From: Chryseobacterium sp. ISL-6
GTDB taxonomy: Bacteria > Bacteroidota > Bacteroidia > Flavobacteriales > Weeksellaceae
Assembly (NCBI RefSeq): GCF_018613715.1
Contig: NZ_JAGGPT010000006.1
Coordinates: forward strand, 434,001-498,000
DNA length: 64,000 nt
Direction of reading: 5' to 3'
In this document: piece after piece, positions 60,958-64,000 of the stretch
How the letters are laid out: every line of letters begins with the position of its first letter
Position numbering within the stretch: position 1 is the first letter of the stretch
Made by a program: the position numbers and the translations under genes
Notes under the pieces: model-generated
What the model saw: the letters and a program-made list of their open reading frames with translations, nothing else
Databases searched by the model: none
What the model was told of the DNA's origin: nothing

Positions 60958-61830
60958 CTAAATATTGTACTTTTTTCCCGATGAGTAACTTTTTTTGAAA
61001 TTGGAAGGTGTACTGCCTACTTTGTTTGTAAAAAGTCTGTTGAAATAAGCAGGGTCTTCATATCCCAGGTCGTAAGCAATTTCTTTTACCGGTTTATCCG
61101 TATAAAATAGTAGCCTTTTCGCTTCGAGCAAAATCCTGTTAATGATCAACTGATTTGGAGATTCCAAATTTAAATGTTTAAATTTATGAGTCAATGTTTT
61201 TGGGGCAATACGCAATATTTCTGCATAATCGGCAACATTATGTTTTTCCCTGAAATGGATTTCCAGGTTTCTGCTAAAGTCTCTGAATACATCCAATTCA
61301 TTACCAGGAATATTAACGACATCCGTTTCCAGGTTTTGCTTTTTCCATTTTCTTGTTGAATGAATGATAATCTGTTTCAGATAGGTTCTGATCATTTCCT
61401 CATTCGACGACTGTTTCCATTCGAGCTCATGCCTTATATTTTTAAGTAAACTTTCAATAACGATAGACTCCTCTGAATCAAGTTCTACTTTTGGAATTTC
61501 AAAAATGTTGTGAAAAAGAAGCCCATCACAGGCAACTTCTTTATCGTGGATCTGAATGCAGTAAAAGTCCCTATTATAATAAAGAAGAACAGATTCGTTC
61601 GGGTTTCCCTTTTTTACATCGAGGTATTGATTAGTAAGAAAAAACAGCGTAGGTACGTCTGTCTTGTAATGATTGAAATCCACACTGAGTTCATATCCAG
61701 GAGGAACAAAAAAAATTTTGATCTCGGAACGGAACCTATTTTCTTTAAGGGTGTCTAAATTTTCTTCAGAAAAAACATCGAATCCAAACTTTTTATAAGG
61801 GTCTTCAAAAATTAAACTTTGTGAGAGCAT
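60958..61830 (-). CDS. AraC-family transcriptional regulator
   Basis: 290 residues. The C-terminal AraC double HTH (about residues 185-285) reads IAPKTLTHKFKHLNLESPNQ and VKEIAYDLGYEDPAYFNRLF. The N-terminal half is not a clear cupin. It precedes the OsmC-esterase pair in the same direction and may regulate it; an effector is not evident. Confidence 0.92.
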   Translation of the reverse strand: MLSQSLIFEDPYKKFGFDVFSEENLDTLKENRFRSEIKIFFVPPGYELSVDFNHYKTDVPTLFFLTNQYLDVKKGNPNESVLLYYNRDFYCIQIHDKEVACDGLLFHNIFEIPKVELDSEESIVIESLLKNIRHELEWKQSSNEEMIRTYLKQIIIHSTRKWKKQNLETDVVNIPGNELDVFRDFSRNLEIHFREKHNVADYAEILRIAPKTLTHKFKHLNLESPNQLIINRILLEAKRLLFYTDKPVKEIAYDLGYEDPAYFNRLFTNKVGSTPSNFKKSYSSGKKYNI

Positions 61831-61978
61831 TGATATACTTTAACAATAAAGATACAAAAATGAATAATGTCAATTCTATTAATTCTTCGTATCATGCATG
61901 TAAGAATAAAAATTTATATATTTCCGATAATTCTATGATCAATATTTACATTTAAATATAATTTTCTTTAAAAACTAT

Positions 61979-62857
61979 ATGAGCAGTTTAGAAAATATTC
62001 TGAGAGAAATAACTCCTCTATCTCCAGAGGATAGTTTTCTTGTATTTGACAGGATAAAAACATCCTTTGATTTCCCCTATCATTATCACCCGGAAATTGA
62101 GATCAATTTTATTTATAAAGGAAAAGGATATCGCAGGATGGTAGGTGATCATACGGGAGAGATCGGAGAGATCGAATTAGTGCTGGTTGGTCCTAATCTT
62201 CCACATTGCTGGGCGAATTATAAATGTAAGAACAAGAAAACGTATGAAATTGTAGTACAGTTCAATCAGGATTTCTTTAACCAATCTCTGATGCAGAAAA
62301 ATATTCTGAAACCCATTAGCAATTTGATCAATGAATCGATCAGGGGAATTTTGTTCTCGAAGGAAACGGCAGAAAAGCTGAAGGAATCATTTCTTAATTT
62401 ATCAAAGATGAATAGTTTTGAATCTTTTATAGAGATCATGAAAATTCTCAATGAATTGGCTACCGCTGAAAATAAAACATTTTTATCATCCTATAGTATT
62501 GAACTTGAGACATTTGTGGATAGTGATAAAATGAAAACTATCCATGATTTCGTTCATAAAAACTTTGAAAATAAAATCACCTTAGATCATATAGCCTCAC
62601 TGATCAATATGAGTAGTGTGAGCTTTAATAGGTTTATCAAGAAAAGGACAGGTAAAACTTTTGTGAACTACCTCAATGAGATAAGAGTAAGTTATGCTGC
62701 CCGTTGGCTAATGGAAAAAAACCTTACTATTTCTGAAATTGCTTTTGAAGCAGGTTTTAATAATATAGCCAATTTTAATAAGGTTTTTAAATCCATAAAA
62801 AAAACAACACCCACAGAATTTAAGGAGCAGTTTAAAGGAGTTAAAAAGATAGAATGA
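61979..62857 (+). CDS. AraC-family regulator with cupin-like N-terminus
   Basis: 292 residues. The N-terminal beta-barrel begins DFPYHYHPEIEINFIYKGKG, the typical sugar- or effector-binding cupin motif, and the C-terminal HTH contains ITLDHIASLINMSSVSFNRF and TISEIAFEAGFNNIANFNKVF. Such regulators in Bacteroidetes often control glycan use genes. It faces the other AraC gene divergently; a SusC-like receptor starts 425 bases downstream. Confidence 0.93.
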   Translation: MSSLENILREITPLSPEDSFLVFDRIKTSFDFPYHYHPEIEINFIYKGKGYRRMVGDHTGEIGEIELVLVGPNLPHCWANYKCKNKKTYEIVVQFNQDFFNQSLMQKNILKPISNLINESIRGILFSKETAEKLKESFLNLSKMNSFESFIEIMKILNELATAENKTFLSSYSIELETFVDSDKMKTIHDFVHKNFENKITLDHIASLINMSSVSFNRFIKKRTGKTFVNYLNEIRVSYAARWLMEKNLTISEIAFEAGFNNIANFNKVFKSIKKTTPTEFKEQFKGVKKIE

Positions 62858-63282
62858 TATTTTTTATTTAAAAGATTTCATATTCTTGAGTCCGGATTTA
62901 GGTATTCGGATTTTCTTTTGATAAGCAGTAAACCGATAAGAATGACAGAATAAATTGATTATAAATCACAATTTGCATGCAAAAATCATCAAAAACACCT
63001 ATTATTTTTAATCTCTAAAAGTATTATAAAAGACTGTCTGTCAGGAGAAAATAAGACGGCTTAAAAAATGTTAGAAAAAATAATATCGTTTTATGACAAA
63101 ATAGTATTATATCTAATTGAGCACAAAAATTAGATTTGTCAATATGAATTAAATTTTAACAAAACTTTAATTGTTTGGTGTTTATGATACATAAATGTTA
63201 AGCAAAATAAGTTGGGTTTGTTTTATAAGTAAAAACAAGATGTAAAGTACTGATTCTAAATTAAACACTATTTAATCTACCT
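62858..63282. other. 425-base gap before the SusC-like gene
   Basis: No ORF is convincing. A weak hairpin (about 62888-62920) may end the AraC transcript. A TAGATTTG box at 63131-63138 is the best -7 candidate for the SusC-like gene, which would then have a long leader of about 140 bases. The rest is AT-rich without clear repeats. Confidence 0.4.
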
Positions 63283-64000
63283 ATGAGAAAAACTGCTATA
63301 CCGGTTTTATTAGCCTTTTCTGTGTTTGGATATGCACAAGAAGCTAAGCCAGCCGATACAACTAAAACAGCCGATATTGAAGAGGTTGTTGTGACATCTT
63401 TGGGGATCAAAAAACAAGCACGCTCTCTTACCTATTCAAGCCAACAGATTGGCGGAGATGAACTGACTGCTGTAAAGACTCCCAATCTTTTAAATTCCAT
63501 CAACGGAAAAGTTTCCAATGTGCAGATCAATAGAACCAATGGTGTAGGAAGTTCCGTAAGAGTGGTAATGAGGGGGAATAAATCTGTATCTAATAGTCAG
63601 CCATTGTATGTGATCGATGGAATTCCAATCATCAATGATGCGGGGAAAGCTCCTGAGATCAGTCAGTATTCAAGTATGCCAGATGCGGGGGATGTATTAA
63701 GCTCCATCAACCCAGATGATATTGAAAGCATGAATTTTCTTAAAGGAGCTTCAGCTTCAGCGCTCTATGGTTCTGCAGGTGGTAACGGTGCAATATTAAT
63801 CACAACAAAAAAGGGGAAAGCCGGAAGAAGTTCTATTAGCTATAGTTCTAGTTTCAGTGTAGAACGGGCATATAGTCTTCCTAAATTGCAACACAGTTAT
63901 CTATCCTATGATCCATCTGTGGCGAACGACACTCCAGGTGCCTCTGTTCAGAGTTGGGGAGCAAAAGGATCTTCTAAGGATTACTTAAAAGATTTTCTAC
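63283..64000 (+). CDS. SusC/RagA-type TonB-dependent outer-membrane receptor (partial)
   Basis: Only the first 239 codons are in the window. A signal peptide (to about GYAQ) is followed by a TonB-box-like EEVVVTSLGIKK and a plug domain with SINGKVSNVQINRTNGVGSS, VVMRGNKSV, YVIDGIPI and FLKGASASALYGSAGGNGAI, all typical of SusC proteins. The usual N-terminal carboxypeptidase-like (CarboxypepD_reg) domain is missing. It imports oligosaccharides or peptides with a SusD partner that would lie downstream. Confidence 0.93.
   Translation, partial: MRKTAIPVLLAFSVFGYAQEAKPADTTKTADIEEVVVTSLGIKKQARSLTYSSQQIGGDELTAVKTPNLLNSINGKVSNVQINRTNGVGSSVRVVMRGNKSVSNSQPLYVIDGIPIINDAGKAPEISQYSSMPDAGDVLSSINPDDIESMNFLKGASASALYGSAGGNGAILITTKKGKAGRSSISYSSSFSVERAYSLPKLQHSYLSYDPSVANDTPGASVQSWGAKGSSKDYLKDFL

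Overview
The window looks like a chromosomal segment of a Flavobacteriia bacterium, most likely Chryseobacterium or a close relative in the Weeksellaceae. The DNA is AT-rich, many genes are preceded by the Bacteroidetes -7 promoter element TAnnTTTG rather than a strong Shine-Dalgarno sequence, and the proteins include a T9SS type A C-terminal sorting domain, a SusC/RagA receptor, glutamine synthetase III and small GG-leader peptides. No tRNA, rRNA, insertion sequence, integrase or CRISPR array was seen.

Layout. 0-6 kb: end of a FadL-like outer-membrane protein, a GNSL/GDSL lipoprotein, prs, rplY, sufS, a GG-leader microprotein and a T9SS cargo protein. 6-10 kb: heme operon hemA-hemC-hemD-hemE on the minus strand. 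10-16 kb: cell-elongation operon mreB-mreC-mreD-mrdA-rodA. 16-26 kb: pentapeptide-repeat protein, NlpC/P60 lipoprotein, then a minus-strand two-component regulator, TolC, RND and adaptor efflux locus. 26-37 kb: glutamine synthetase III, a conserved protein with a phosphorylase-like C-terminus, DinB-like protein, M1 peptidase, a second GG-leader peptide, coaX, GNAT, tadA and a TonB-like protein.

36.5-42.3 kb is the most unusual part. A WYL-domain regulator, a tiny acidic protein, two uncharacterised proteins, a DUF2589 protein, a patatin-like phospholipase and a phage-type M15 endolysin-like peptidase all lie on the minus strand. Six promoters in this block carry the same 17-bp imperfect palindrome, consensus RCGNCAAAACTTGNCGT on the plus strand, exactly 10 bp from a TAnnTTTG box. 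One precedes the WYL gene itself. I infer one co-regulated, probably inducible cassette that pairs a lipid-attacking and a peptidoglycan-attacking enzyme with DUF2589 proteins.

42.4-55.7 kb holds ordinary single genes: DUF1801/YdeI, serine hydrolase, M48 peptidase, glyS, truC, pyrD, DUF445, msrB, L,D-transpeptidase-like and cupin. 55.7-62.9 kb: a TetR-thiolase-thioesterase-fabF operon with a perfect operator palindrome, an AraC-OsmC-esterase group and a divergent AraC gene. The window ends inside a SusC-like TonB-dependent receptor.
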